Source: Rikenellaceae bacterium (GTDB lineage Bacteria > Bacteroidota > Bacteroidia > Bacteroidales > Rikenellaceae). Taken from it: a stretch of DNA of 64,000 nucleotides. Position numbers and translations under genes: made by a program. Location: positions 1 through 64,000 of the forward strand of contig JAFRZW010000001.1 of the NCBI GenBank assembly GCA_017442365.1, read 5' to 3'. This document shows positions 1 to 6,818 of the stretch, in pieces (within the stretch, counting starts at the first letter, position 1; each line of letters starts with the position of its first letter). The notes below the pieces were generated by a model. That model had not been told where the DNA came from and did no database searches. It saw only the letters and a program-made list of their open reading frames with translations.

Positions 1-1
1 C

Positions 2-463
2 ACACCTTATCTTGTAGAGTTCTTCAATAGCCGCTTTGAGGATACAGGCAAGAAAATAAATGAAGAAGCAGCCAACCTGATTGTTGAACTTGTCGATAAT
101 CACCCTTACTACGCACAGCAGTTGGCACAGCAGTCGTGGTTAAGAACAAAGGATATCTGTACGGTTGAAATAGTGCGTGAGGCACACGCTGCATTGGTAG
201 AGCAGTTGAGTTTGTTGTTTGTAACGATTACCGAGACTTTGACAACGCAACAACTGAACTACCTTAAGGCACTTATTGCAGGCGAAAAGGCAATCTGTTC
301 TACCGATGTGATGCACCGCTACCAAATATCATCTCCGACATCTGTAGCTCGCTCAAAAGCAGCTCTTATCAAGAATGATATTTTGGATAACAAAGCAGGA
401 GAAATCTCGTTCCAAGACCCGATTTATGCCTACTGGTTGAAGACTGAATATTTTGCAAAGTAA
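2..463 (+). CDS. P-loop ATPase, C-terminal part (truncated by window edge)
   Basis: The frame is open from base 2 and ends at TAA 461-463, so only the last ~153 residues are seen and no start codon is in the window. The C-terminal half has a winged-helix look: a helix-rich stretch with the motif SSPTSVARSKAALIKNDIL, then FQDPIYAYWL. This is the usual ending of Bacteroidota and archaeal ATPases of the Arch_ATPase/ATPase_2 type (AAA plus wHTH). The Walker motifs would lie outside the window, so the family call rests on the C-terminus alone. Function is not known for most members; many sit in accessory regions. The gene is AT-rich like the next 4 kb and unlike the core genes after 6.8 kb. Confidence 0.6.
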   Translation, partial: TPYLVEFFNSRFEDTGKKINEEAANLIVELVDNHPYYAQQLAQQSWLRTKDICTVEIVREAHAALVEQLSLLFVTITETLTTQQLNYLKALIAGEKAICSTDVMHRYQISSPTSVARSKAALIKNDILDNKAGEISFQDPIYAYWLKTEYFAK

Positions 464-636
464 AGTATTATAATGCTTATTAGTCAATAAAAATCATTGC
501 TAATTATTGCTGATTTTCTGTTGAAATCGCATGTATAAACAATCATACCAAGAACGCTTGCATCGTTTCCGAAGAAGTAATAAATAGTAAAAATAGTTTG
601 TCATTACCGAATAATATCAAATTTAAATAGAATAAT

Positions 637-1626
637 ATGAAACGAGATAATATAATGTCAGAAACGATAAAGCGAGTGTATGACGAAATGGTTAAAAAGG
701 ATTATTTCTCTTTTGAAGGAAAACTCAAAGCCGGAATTTTTATTGATCCAGGACTCGGTTCTGCTCAAGCACAGAAAATAAATTCATTTATTCATGGCTA
801 TGATGGCAATAATGATGATCGTATTATTTCTGTATCAGATATATTTTGTCAAAAGATTTGGATTACATGTTTCATCTGCGCAAATCTTCTGACTGAAGCA
901 GGGTTATTTAAACAGGAGTCTCACAACAAGATTGCTTTATCAGGAGAATATAATCTAACCGGAGAAATTAAGACTGTAGTTTTAGCTGAATGCCGTGAAT
1001 TCTTACAAACTAAATTATCTTTACTTAGAGAAAACGAAAAAGGAAACAATATATCCGAAAAGTTAATTAATGATATCCTAGATATGCAAGGATGCAAAAT
1101 TAGAAACTGCAATTTAAAGATATATGTTGCTATGTGGATAACGGAGTATGCAATTAGAATGCTTCTGCTTCATGAATATTCTCACATAATTAACAACGAC
1201 AAAGAACAGGAGACGCAATATACACAAATAGAACAAGAAAAACGTGCAGATATAGATGCTTATAATACATTAGTAAAAAAAGAAGATAATATTGTTTCAC
1301 ATTTAGGGGCATTATGCCTACAATCATCAGGATTATTTCTAAATCATAGTTTAGATGGATATTACTCCCACCCTGATAGAAATGTTAGGATTGAATATAT
1401 ATATAATCTTCTTCCAAAATGTGAGATTTTTAAAGATTGTTTAGAAATATTCATTTCCCTATGGGCGCATGTCAATAATCAGGAGGAGTCATTCCTGCAA
1501 TTAGCTCAAAACATGAGTCCAGAGAACTTATTTGGTTATCTTGAAACAAAAAGAAAGGAGCAAATTAATCAAATAATAGAAGAAGGACAAAAGCATTTCA
1601 TTAACAATCGAAATACAACAAAATAG
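637..1626 (+). CDS. HExxH zinc metalloprotease-like protein
   Basis: 329 residues with a clear zincin signature. HEYSH at about residues 179-183 gives two His ligands and the catalytic Glu. EKRAD at 201-205 offers the downstream third ligand (ExxAD). SHPDRNVRIEYI later in the protein resembles the His-Pro segment of M48 peptidases. There is no signal peptide; a hydrophobic helix just before HEYSH looks like the buried zincin helix. Two starts lie close together (Met1 and Met7). Similar cytosolic HExxH proteins include phage-exclusion proteases such as Lit (Peptidase U49), but I cannot assign that family from sequence alone. It is AT-rich, stands alone, and sits in an accessory block with a toxin-antitoxin-like operon, so a defence or stress role is possible. 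Confidence 0.6.
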   Translation: MKRDNIMSETIKRVYDEMVKKDYFSFEGKLKAGIFIDPGLGSAQAQKINSFIHGYDGNNDDRIISVSDIFCQKIWITCFICANLLTEAGLFKQESHNKIALSGEYNLTGEIKTVVLAECREFLQTKLSLLRENEKGNNISEKLINDILDMQGCKIRNCNLKIYVAMWITEYAIRMLLLHEYSHIINNDKEQETQYTQIEQEKRADIDAYNTLVKKEDNIVSHLGALCLQSSGLFLNHSLDGYYSHPDRNVRIEYIYNLLPKCEIFKDCLEIFISLWAHVNNQEESFLQLAQNMSPENLFGYLETKRKEQINQIIEEGQKHFINNRNTTK

Positions 1627-1651
1627 ACGACTTGTATTTAGCTGACATCAG

Positions 1652-1685
1652 TTGGCGATAATACACGAGAAAAATCGTACCTTTG
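1652..1685 (+). promoter_or_regulatory. Bacteroidota-type promoter, probable
   Basis: TACCTTTG at 1678-1685 matches the -7 consensus TAnnTTTG. A TTG lies at 1652-1654 with a 23-base spacer, slightly long. It would start transcription near 1693, into about 550 bases with no intact gene. Confidence 0.45.
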
Positions 1686-2251
1686 CATTAGAAATCATTT
1701 GGAACGCAAATGCGGTAAGAGGCTGAATACGAATCACTTCAATTTGGTTTCTACCGAAACTTGAAAATGAGTTTGAAAAGCGCGGTACAACACGTATATC
1801 GAAATCGCTGATTTTCAACACGATGAATTTGTGAGTATTTTCCGTGTCATTGTAAAAATGCGAGTTGTACCGATTAAAAGGCTAAAAACGCTTTCAATCA
1901 ATAGTGTAAATGTGTTGCATCGGCAAGTGAAACGTGATAAATAGTGACAACAAAATATTATCAAAGGTACTCAAAATGAGAACCTTTGTTGTTTCTACGA
2001 TAAAGACTTTTAGTCAGTGGTTCTACTCTTTTTGTCATTTATTTCGCCCGATTTCAGCCCAAAACAAGGTGGCGTTGATAAATACTTGCATTTGCCCAAT
2101 GGTGTAGATTGTGAAAACAACAAGTGGTATCGTATAGCAGGGAAAGTGGAAAAGTGTTCTTGACCAAACAATCGTAATAATTTTAAATATTTTAGATAAA
2201 AACATCCTTACAATATCTGCAAGGATGTTTTAATTGATGTACAACATAGGG
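1686..2251. other. Gene-free stretch with inverted repeats
   Basis: No intact gene is seen. It contains a 9-base inverted repeat, CGGTACAAC at 1783-1791 and GTTGTACCG at 1864-1872. A strong hairpin lies at 1962-1988, with CAAAGGT and ACCTTTG as the outer arms and CTC/GAG inside. A fragment of coding-like sequence ends at 2163. Together with the promoter-like element in front, this could be a non-coding transcript or the remains of a decayed gene. I cannot decide which from the sequence. Confidence 0.35.
2014..2163 (+). pseudogene. Possible C-terminal gene remnant
   Basis: An open stretch of about 49 codons follows a stop at 2011-2013 and ends at TGA 2161-2163. Its second half reads like real protein (GGVDKYLHLPNG, then NNKWYRIAGKVEKCS), but there is no convincing start or upstream domain. 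It may be the end of a gene whose front is lost. No family was recognised. Confidence 0.25.
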
Positions 2252-2674
2252 TTATTTAGACTCTGCATCGACTGCTTCTGCAAAATTAAATGATGGAAGA
2301 ATAATTGGTGGTATTCCAGCATTTACGCATAGAGTCTGAATAAAACTTCTTAAAAAAGGAAATGCAATAGCTGGAGCATTAATGTTTGCAAAACCAGACG
2401 ATTTAAACTCCTCGGTTATATCCTTTTGGGTGGTGAATGTTGTCTGCGATTCTACATTTAACTTAAAAGCGGAATCATCATTATGTTGAATAGAAATTAT
2501 AAATTTCACAACGAACCGTTTCGATTGTTCATGAGAAAAACCAGTTGCAAATTTAAATTCTATTTTTAAGTTTTCCAATATTGACCCATCAATATCTTCC
2601 GTAACATTAAAATCTGATTTCAATATACGAAAGGATTCTAAGGATATTGCGTTTTGTACTTGCGGCTTTTTCAT
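2252..2674 (-). CDS. SecB-like chaperone of a toxin-antitoxin-chaperone module
   Basis: 140 residues. The C-terminal half follows the SecB pattern closely: NINAPAIAFPFLRSFIQTL, then AGIPPIILPSFNFAEAV. This corresponds to the SecB segment of the type ILFPYARE...GFPPLNLPPVNFDAL. SecB tetramers hold unfolded clients; solitary SecB homologues (SecB-TA) instead protect an aggregation-prone antitoxin. Here the gene is last of a three-gene minus-strand operon, 12 bases after the small middle gene. There is no sec machinery nearby. The order toxin-antitoxin-SecB is that of known TAC modules, so the TAC role is inferred from family plus context. AT-rich composition fits horizontal acquisition. Confidence 0.72.
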   Translation of the reverse strand: MKKPQVQNAISLESFRILKSDFNVTEDIDGSILENLKIEFKFATGFSHEQSKRFVVKFIISIQHNDDSAFKLNVESQTTFTTQKDITEEFKSSGFANINAPAIAFPFLRSFIQTLCVNAGIPPIILPSFNFAEAVDAESK

Positions 2675-2686
2675 AACTTAAATCAA

Positions 2687-2992
2687 TTAAGCAGCGATAG
2701 CATAACTGTTATTTATATCAGAAGAGTATATAATATCAACAGGATTTCCTATTTCAATGCCGTTCATTATACTCGGAGCTTCTATATCTTCTAAACGTCT
2801 ATAAACATGATCTATAATTTCAAAACTATCTGGTTCTAAAATATTACGCTGAAGTTGAGAGAAGTATTCCTCTATTGTTATATCCGTTGAAGAAGATCCT
2901 TTAATAGCACTAACAATCTCATCTAAATCCGATTCAGATATAGATGAAAAGAAATCATTCAATAATCGTAGTGAGTAATCAATGTCTCTCAT
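2687..2992 (-). CDS. Small acidic protein, candidate antitoxin
   Basis: 101 residues, acidic, helical at the N-terminus (DYSLRLLNDFFSSI). It has a less ordered C-terminal tail rich in Ile, Asn and Ser that ends NNSYAIAA. No helix-turn-helix or other DNA-binding motif is visible and I do not recognise the family. Its place between an ART-like protein (7 bases upstream) and a SecB-like chaperone (12 bases downstream) is that of the antitoxin in toxin-antitoxin-chaperone operons. In those modules the antitoxin carries a C-terminal chaperone-addiction segment, and the tail here could serve that purpose. Both role and tail function are inference. Confidence 0.5.
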   Translation of the reverse strand: MRDIDYSLRLLNDFFSSISESDLDEIVSAIKGSSSTDITIEEYFSQLQRNILEPDSFEIIDHVYRRLEDIEAPSIMNGIEIGNPVDIIYSSDINNSYAIAA

Positions 2993-2999
2993 ATAAACT

Positions 3000-3554
3000 T
3001 CATTCTACACTATCCACAATAATAGCACTCTGCAAAGGTATATCATTTCTATCAAAAAAGCAAATTATGTAACATGGATTTAATCGTGTAAATCCTCGTT
3101 TTCCTGCAACAAAAACAGTGCCGCCTTTTTTATTAATGTTGTAATCTGCAGCTCGAATAATTTTTATAGGAAAAACTCCAGGTGCTTCTTTCTCAACTAT
3201 TTGTAAAATCTGAATACATTTACTTATTCCAAAATCTTTACATTGTTCTCGTTTTCTAATATCATCATATAATCTGTGAAAATATGATATATCTTTTCGA
3301 GAACCTACTAAATCAAGGAACTGATCTCCAGACAATTCAAAATCGTATCCTAATATGGTATAATGATTGTCGTAATGTACCCGTCCCCAATGACGAGCAT
3401 ATTCAATATTATCATCCCAAAAATAAAAACCCTGTCCCAAGTATGCGTCTCCATTATTAGGGTCGCTTTTGAATGGTGCTTTTGCTTTAGCATAGGCAGG
3501 ATGACAGTACTTACAAGTATGATGCCCAATAGTTCTTATTATGTTTTCACTCAT
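3000..3554 (-). CDS. ADP-ribosyltransferase-like protein, candidate toxin
   Basis: 184 residues. The segment DAYLGQGFYFWDDNIEYARHWG (about 36-57) is the pattern of the DUF3990/ART-fold group: a Gly-rich turn, G-x-G-F-Y-F, then a helix with a conserved WG. Near the C-terminus FTRLNPCYIICFF could form a core strand. A C-x-x-C and His cluster at 11-18 (HHTCKYCH) may bind metal. The gene opens the three-gene operon and has its own promoter upstream (3649-3656). An ADP-ribosylating toxin paired with a SecB-type chaperone would differ from the RNase toxins of the best-known TAC modules. Catalytic residues cannot be assigned with certainty. Confidence 0.55.
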   Translation of the reverse strand: MSENIIRTIGHHTCKYCHPAYAKAKAPFKSDPNNGDAYLGQGFYFWDDNIEYARHWGRVHYDNHYTILGYDFELSGDQFLDLVGSRKDISYFHRLYDDIRKREQCKDFGISKCIQILQIVEKEAPGVFPIKIIRAADYNINKKGGTVFVAGKRGFTRLNPCYIICFFDRNDIPLQSAIIVDSVE

Positions 3555-3648
3555 TTTGATGATTTTTTTGTTATACAGTTAATTACATTGAATCATATAA
3601 ACTCAGTTCTTGCTTAATTAACACATTTGAGTGTGTACATTTGACTAC

Positions 3649-3656
3649 CAAAGATA
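3649..3656 (-). promoter_or_regulatory. -7 element of the ART/SecB operon
   Basis: On the minus strand this reads TATCTTTG, a full match to TAnnTTTG, 95 bases before the toxin start at 3554. No good -33 TTG is seen at the right distance, so strength is uncertain. Confidence 0.5.
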
Positions 3657-3659
3657 CGA

Positions 3660-4262
3660 AATAATTGCGAAAATTAAACGGGAGACATTATAATTATAAA
3701 ATAAATATCTTCGCAGAGATATTTTGAGAAGTAAAATGCTATACACTAAAAAGCCCATCCTTAACGATGGTGATAATCGACCTTTTCTAGGATAGTCATA
3801 CTAAAAAAAGTCGGCTTGTTTCCCTGCAATCAGTATATTTGATATGCTTATAGGGGAATAAATGATGCTATTAGAAATAACATTTTGCAATTCTGGACAA
3901 ATCGCTGTAATTCAGATTTTTCTTTTATAAAAAAAGCAGGCGACCCCCAAAGGACTATCCTCTTTGGGAAAAGTACAGTACAAACATTTGTAACACTCGA
4001 CACATCAACACGATACACAAATTAAAGTGAAACGATTTTGCAAACAAAACTGGTTATCGCTTTTCTGAACAGAAGTTCAGGAATAAAACGAGGACAACCA
4101 CACAATACCTATAATATCATCATAGCCGATACCAAGCAGAGGCAACCCCTCTGCTTTTTTTGTCGTTGTCCAACCTTTTCGGACGCAAGTCCCTACTCTT
4201 ACAATGAAGCGACCTCAATCGCACAGATATACATTTATGTTTAACCAATAAAACCAAGAACT
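3660..4262. other. Gene-free stretch with two hairpins
   Basis: No convincing gene was found between the toxin operon and the HTH gene. It holds a hairpin at 3946-3968 (CCCAAAG / CTTTGGG) and a true terminator at 4135-4161. A 68-codon open frame at 4038-4244 overlaps the terminator and looks non-coding. Leader or control DNA of an integrated element is the likeliest reading. Confidence 0.4.
4135..4161 (+). terminator. Rho-independent terminator or attenuator
   Basis: AGCAGAGG (4135-4142) pairs with CCTCTGCT (4148-4155) over a five-base loop, followed by seven T. It stands about 100 bases before the HTH gene with no gene upstream on this strand. It may therefore end a small RNA or attenuate the HTH gene. 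Confidence 0.65.
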
Positions 4263-4616
4263 ATGGAAGTATTAACTATCGAACACAGCGCCTTTCAGCA
4301 GCTGATTAGCAAAATTGATGCAATGGACGAGTTCATCCGCAAAGCCAAGTTAGAGCAGCAAAGCTCCCTCGACGATGATTGGGTTGATGGGCAGGCAGTA
4401 TGCGAGTATCTCTGCATCTGCGACAAAACCCTGCAACGCCTACGCAGTGCCGGCAAAATCACTTACAGCACTATCGGCAACAAGTATTACTACCAGATTG
4501 CGGAGATTAAGCGATGCTTGCGAGCTCACACAATTAAGAGTAGTGAGGAGATGCTACAAAACCTAATTGCCCACAAACGAAATAGCAAAGCGAAGGCGAG
4601 CGCTAATGTTCAGTAA
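4263..4616 (+). CDS. Excisionase-type helix-turn-helix protein
   Basis: 117 residues. An N-terminal coiled stretch (to ~40) precedes a MerR/excisionase-like domain: WVDGQAVCEYLCICDKTLQ is the recognition helix-turn-helix, followed by RLRSAGKITYSTIGNKYYY, the wing typical of HTH_17 proteins. Such proteins are very common near the ends of Bacteroides conjugative and mobilisable elements, where they control integration, excision or transfer genes. It is the last gene of the AT-rich block, so it may mark the right end of an integrated element. The integrase, if any, is not in the window. Start at ATG 4263 is supported by the position of the HTH domain. Confidence 0.75.
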   Translation: MEVLTIEHSAFQQLISKIDAMDEFIRKAKLEQQSSLDDDWVDGQAVCEYLCICDKTLQRLRSAGKITYSTIGNKYYYQIAEIKRCLRAHTIKSSEEMLQNLIAHKRNSKAKASANVQ

Positions 4617-4660
4617 ACCGTAGAGAGGTGGCTACAAATAGAGGCCATCTCTCATCGATT

Positions 4661-4690
4661 TTGTCAATTCAAAAATTATTCGTAAATTTG
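4661..4690 (+). promoter_or_regulatory. Consensus promoter of a short transcription unit
   Basis: TTG at 4661-4663, exactly 19 bases, then TAAATTTG at 4683-4690: one of the best matches to the Bacteroidota consensus in the window. It drives a unit of about 195 bases that ends at the terminator at 4864-4891. Confidence 0.75.
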
Positions 4691-4719
4691 TCGTAAGCAA
4701 CTGTAGTTCTGAAGTTTGT

Positions 4720-4872
4720 ATGGCAAAAGTCGGACTCGAAAACGATACCCTGAAACCTCCCAAGTGTCCCTCGAATTGGGAGTATAGTACTGGGCAAAGG
4801 CAAGTGCTTGATATACAGAGTGGAGAGCAGATGGACAGACTCTCGTTTTCCGCTCAAACGAAGAAGGCTTAG
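4720..4872 (+). CDS. Small ORF of 50 residues, or a non-coding RNA
   Basis: ATG 4720 to TAG 4870-4872, starting about 23 bases after the predicted transcription start. The product begins MAKVGLENDTLKPPKCPSNW and ends SFSAQTKKA: soluble, mixed charge, no motif recognised. The stop codon lies inside the terminator stem. The same transcript can also fold (CTCCCAA with TTGGGAG is one 7-bp hairpin), so a small RNA is an equal possibility. The unit is complete in itself, with its own consensus promoter and terminator, at the junction between the AT-rich block and the next genes. Protein-coding status is unproven. Confidence 0.4.
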   Translation: MAKVGLENDTLKPPKCPSNWEYSTGQRQVLDIQSGEQMDRLSFSAQTKKA

Positions 4873-4891
4873 AGAAATCTAAGCCTTTTTT
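4864..4891 (+). terminator. Strong terminator, GAAA loop
   Basis: AAGGCTTAGA (4864-4873), GAAA loop, TCTAAGCCTT (4878-4887), T run 4886-4891: a perfect 10-bp stem. It lies between convergent units, so it may also serve the minus-strand gene ending at 4941. Confidence 0.85.
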
Positions 4892-4940
4892 GTTTTCTGC
4901 ATTTAGGGGTAACAACCGCTCCCCACACACCTGTGGTAAA

Positions 4941-5423
4941 TCACCGCAGGATATGCACCGCCTTATCGCTATACCTATCAAGCGTGAAATGCAGGGTGCT
5001 GAGGGAGCTGGTGTTATCGAACTGGGTGAAATAGACCTCGGCAGCGAGGTCGGCGGCGCCCCAGTTGCGTTGTTGGGCAGAATTCCAGCTATGGCGCGTG
5101 TAGCCACGGAACGAAATAAACAGCAGATTCCCCTCGTCAAAAGCCGTTTGTAGGTATGACGGGACCTTCTTATAAAGTGCTCGGCCGAGTGCGAAAATCA
5201 CGGGGTGATGTCGTTCGAGCAGGTAGTTCAGAACTTCTTTTTCGAGTGGGGAGTGAAAGCCGCTGATGACGACTTTGTCGGTTTGGCAAATTGATTCGGC
5301 CCATTGCAGCGCCAATTGCGTGTCGTGTGGCGTTGCTTTCCGCGAAGCGAAGAATGCCACCAATCGTCTATCGAGCAAGTCCTTATTTCCGGATAAGTCC
5401 ATAAAAAAGCGCAGGCGCTGCAT
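4941..5423 (-). CDS. DprA/SLOG-like Rossmann protein
   Basis: 160 residues. The body has alternating strands and helices of a Rossmann-like fold: DKVVISGFHSPLEKEVLNYL, HHPVIFALGRAL, NLLFISF, then WGAADLAAEVYF. The ISG-F-x-S-x-x-E segment resembles the GxxSGxD-type nucleotide site of DprA and other SLOG-domain proteins, in reduced form. It is smaller than DprA and lacks its C-terminal domain. Bacteroidales carry many such short solitary proteins, often near mobile elements; their function is not established. Nucleotide binding is an inference from the fold. The gene is convergent with the short unit at 4661-4891. Confidence 0.5.
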   Translation of the reverse strand: MQRLRFFMDLSGNKDLLDRRLVAFFASRKATPHDTQLALQWAESICQTDKVVISGFHSPLEKEVLNYLLERHHPVIFALGRALYKKVPSYLQTAFDEGNLLFISFRGYTRHSWNSAQQRNWGAADLAAEVYFTQFDNTSSLSTLHFTLDRYSDKAVHILR

Positions 5424-5455
5424 TTACTTATCCCTCATCAAGGCCTTGGCTGCCC

Positions 5456-5573
5456 ACTCATTAGAATAAGCAACACAAACGCCCACGCAGGAAATATATC
5501 GCACATACCGAGCCAATCGGTAGTATGGATATACAACCTAACGGGACATTTTGTTGCCGTTCTTCTAATGAGT
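5456..5573. repeat. 11-bp inverted repeat around a central hairpin
   Basis: ACTCATTAGAA (5456-5466) is repeated inverted as TTCTAATGAGT (5563-5573). In the middle, TACCGA and TCGGTA form a hairpin near 5506-5521. The stretch 5424-5774 otherwise has no clear gene. A TATCTTTG on the minus strand (5663-5670) could be a far-upstream promoter for the SLOG-like gene, and TACCTTTG on the plus strand at 5749-5756 the promoter of the DUF169 gene. Two short overlapping minus-strand frames (about 60-71 codons, 5438-5653) are unconvincing. Confidence 0.5.
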
Positions 5574-5774
5574 CTAAAACTGCCAAGTTTTGATGAAGAA
5601 GAATCGTCAAAAAATATCCAATCAAATATGTACGGCTCAACGGCAAAAGCCATAAGCCATTACAAAGATAAGCAAAAATTTATAGAAACTCCGAATTTGG
5701 GCAGAAAACTATTTTGTTGTCCGTTAAACGCTGTGTCGAAAAAAACGTTACCTTTGGGGGAAAATAGAACCGTT

Positions 5775-6491
5775 ATGACTCCACAACAATTTATCGAGAA
5801 GTTTCGTGAGGCGTTTGGCGAGGCTGCACCAATGCCTATCGCCTTTTGGTATGGCGACACAGCCGTAAATGCCGAGAGCCGTGTGCCTCGTTGTATGATT
5901 GGCGCAATTCGCAAGGTGTGCGATGGCAATGCGCTGACGCTCACCGCCGAAAATGTGCAGTGCGGAGGTGGAGGGCTATACACCGCCTTTCGTCCGATGC
6001 CCGAGCGAGTACCACTCTTTGTATCAGAAACGGAGCATTACAAACAGACACCCGAACAGGTGCGGGACTATGTCGAGAGCCTCGAAATAGAGATTACCGA
6101 CAAGCCCTATCTTAACTTTGTAAGTGTAGATAAATTAGAGAGTTGGGAGGGCGTTGAGGCGGTTGTATTCTTCGCTACGCCCGATATGCTGTCGGGGCTT
6201 TGCACTTGGGCCTTTTATGATAACAATGCCGAGAATGCCGTTGTAACGAAGTTCGCATCGGGCTGTGCAGCAATCATTTCGTTTGCCACAACGGAGAATC
6301 GCAGGGGTGGTCGCAGCTGTTTCCTCGGTATGTTCGACCCTTCGGCACGACCACTTGTTCCGAAAAATGAACTGACCTTTGCCGTGCCGATGAGCCGCTT
6401 CAAGGAGATGCTGACAACAATGCCCGATTCGGCACTCTACCAAAAGGCATTTTCGGTTGTTAAGCGAAGAATAAATGGTGAGATAGGATAA
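5775..6491 (+). CDS. DUF169 family protein
   Basis: 238 residues from ATG 5775, 18 bases after a TACCTTTG -7 element; the frame is open further upstream but those codons precede the promoter. Recognised DUF169 features are: MPIAFWYGD near the N-terminus, a Gly/Cys-rich QCGGGGLYTAF, then FFATPDMLSGLCTWAFYDN and TKFASGCAAIISF with conserved Cys. DUF169 proteins (COG2043) are soluble, have conserved Cys and Gly, and are found mainly in anaerobes. Their biochemical role is not established; some link to corrinoid or metal cofactors has been proposed. It stands alone here, between the SLOG-like gene and glyS. Confidence 0.75.
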   Translation: MTPQQFIEKFREAFGEAAPMPIAFWYGDTAVNAESRVPRCMIGAIRKVCDGNALTLTAENVQCGGGGLYTAFRPMPERVPLFVSETEHYKQTPEQVRDYVESLEIEITDKPYLNFVSVDKLESWEGVEAVVFFATPDMLSGLCTWAFYDNNAENAVVTKFASGCAAIISFATTENRRGGRSCFLGMFDPSARPLVPKNELTFAVPMSRFKEMLTTMPDSALYQKAFSVVKRRINGEIG

Positions 6492-6818
6492 AGAACCCCC
6501 ATTCGGCTATGCTCTCGTGCAATGATGGCTTGTGCTCGGCCAGTTTTTATGTTGAAGTAGGTGAATAAAAGCAAATTACTTACGGCAGAAAAGGAAATAG
6601 TGTGGCAGATGGAAGTTTCCACAGTTACACAACCTTCTTATAGAAATAATTAATATTTTTGAATCATACAACACGTAAATCTTCTTGCATTTTGCGCTCG
6701 AACGAGCCGAAATTTGCATTTTGGATTCGATTTTCGGGCTGCGGGGTTTCGTATCTCGCTAATTATCGCTAAATTTGCGGGTTGTAACCAAGAATAATAC
6801 AAAAAACTATATCAAAAT
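6492..6818 (+). promoter_or_regulatory. glyS upstream region with promoter
   Basis: No gene is seen in these 327 bases. TAAATTTG at 6770-6777 fits the -7 consensus, with TTT at 6747-6749 twenty bases before it. This is 41 bases ahead of the glyS start. I saw no T-box: these are rare outside Firmicutes. Confidence 0.55.

Noticed and set aside
1686-2251. Retron-type msr/msd RNA
   Set aside because: Inverted repeats suggested it, but no reverse transcriptase gene is adjacent.
4038-4244. 68-codon frame upstream of the HTH gene
   Set aside because: It runs through a strong terminator hairpin and has no protein-like composition.
4676-5140. 154-codon minus-strand frame
   Set aside because: It overlaps the SLOG-like gene in another frame and the short unit's terminator; no domain seen.
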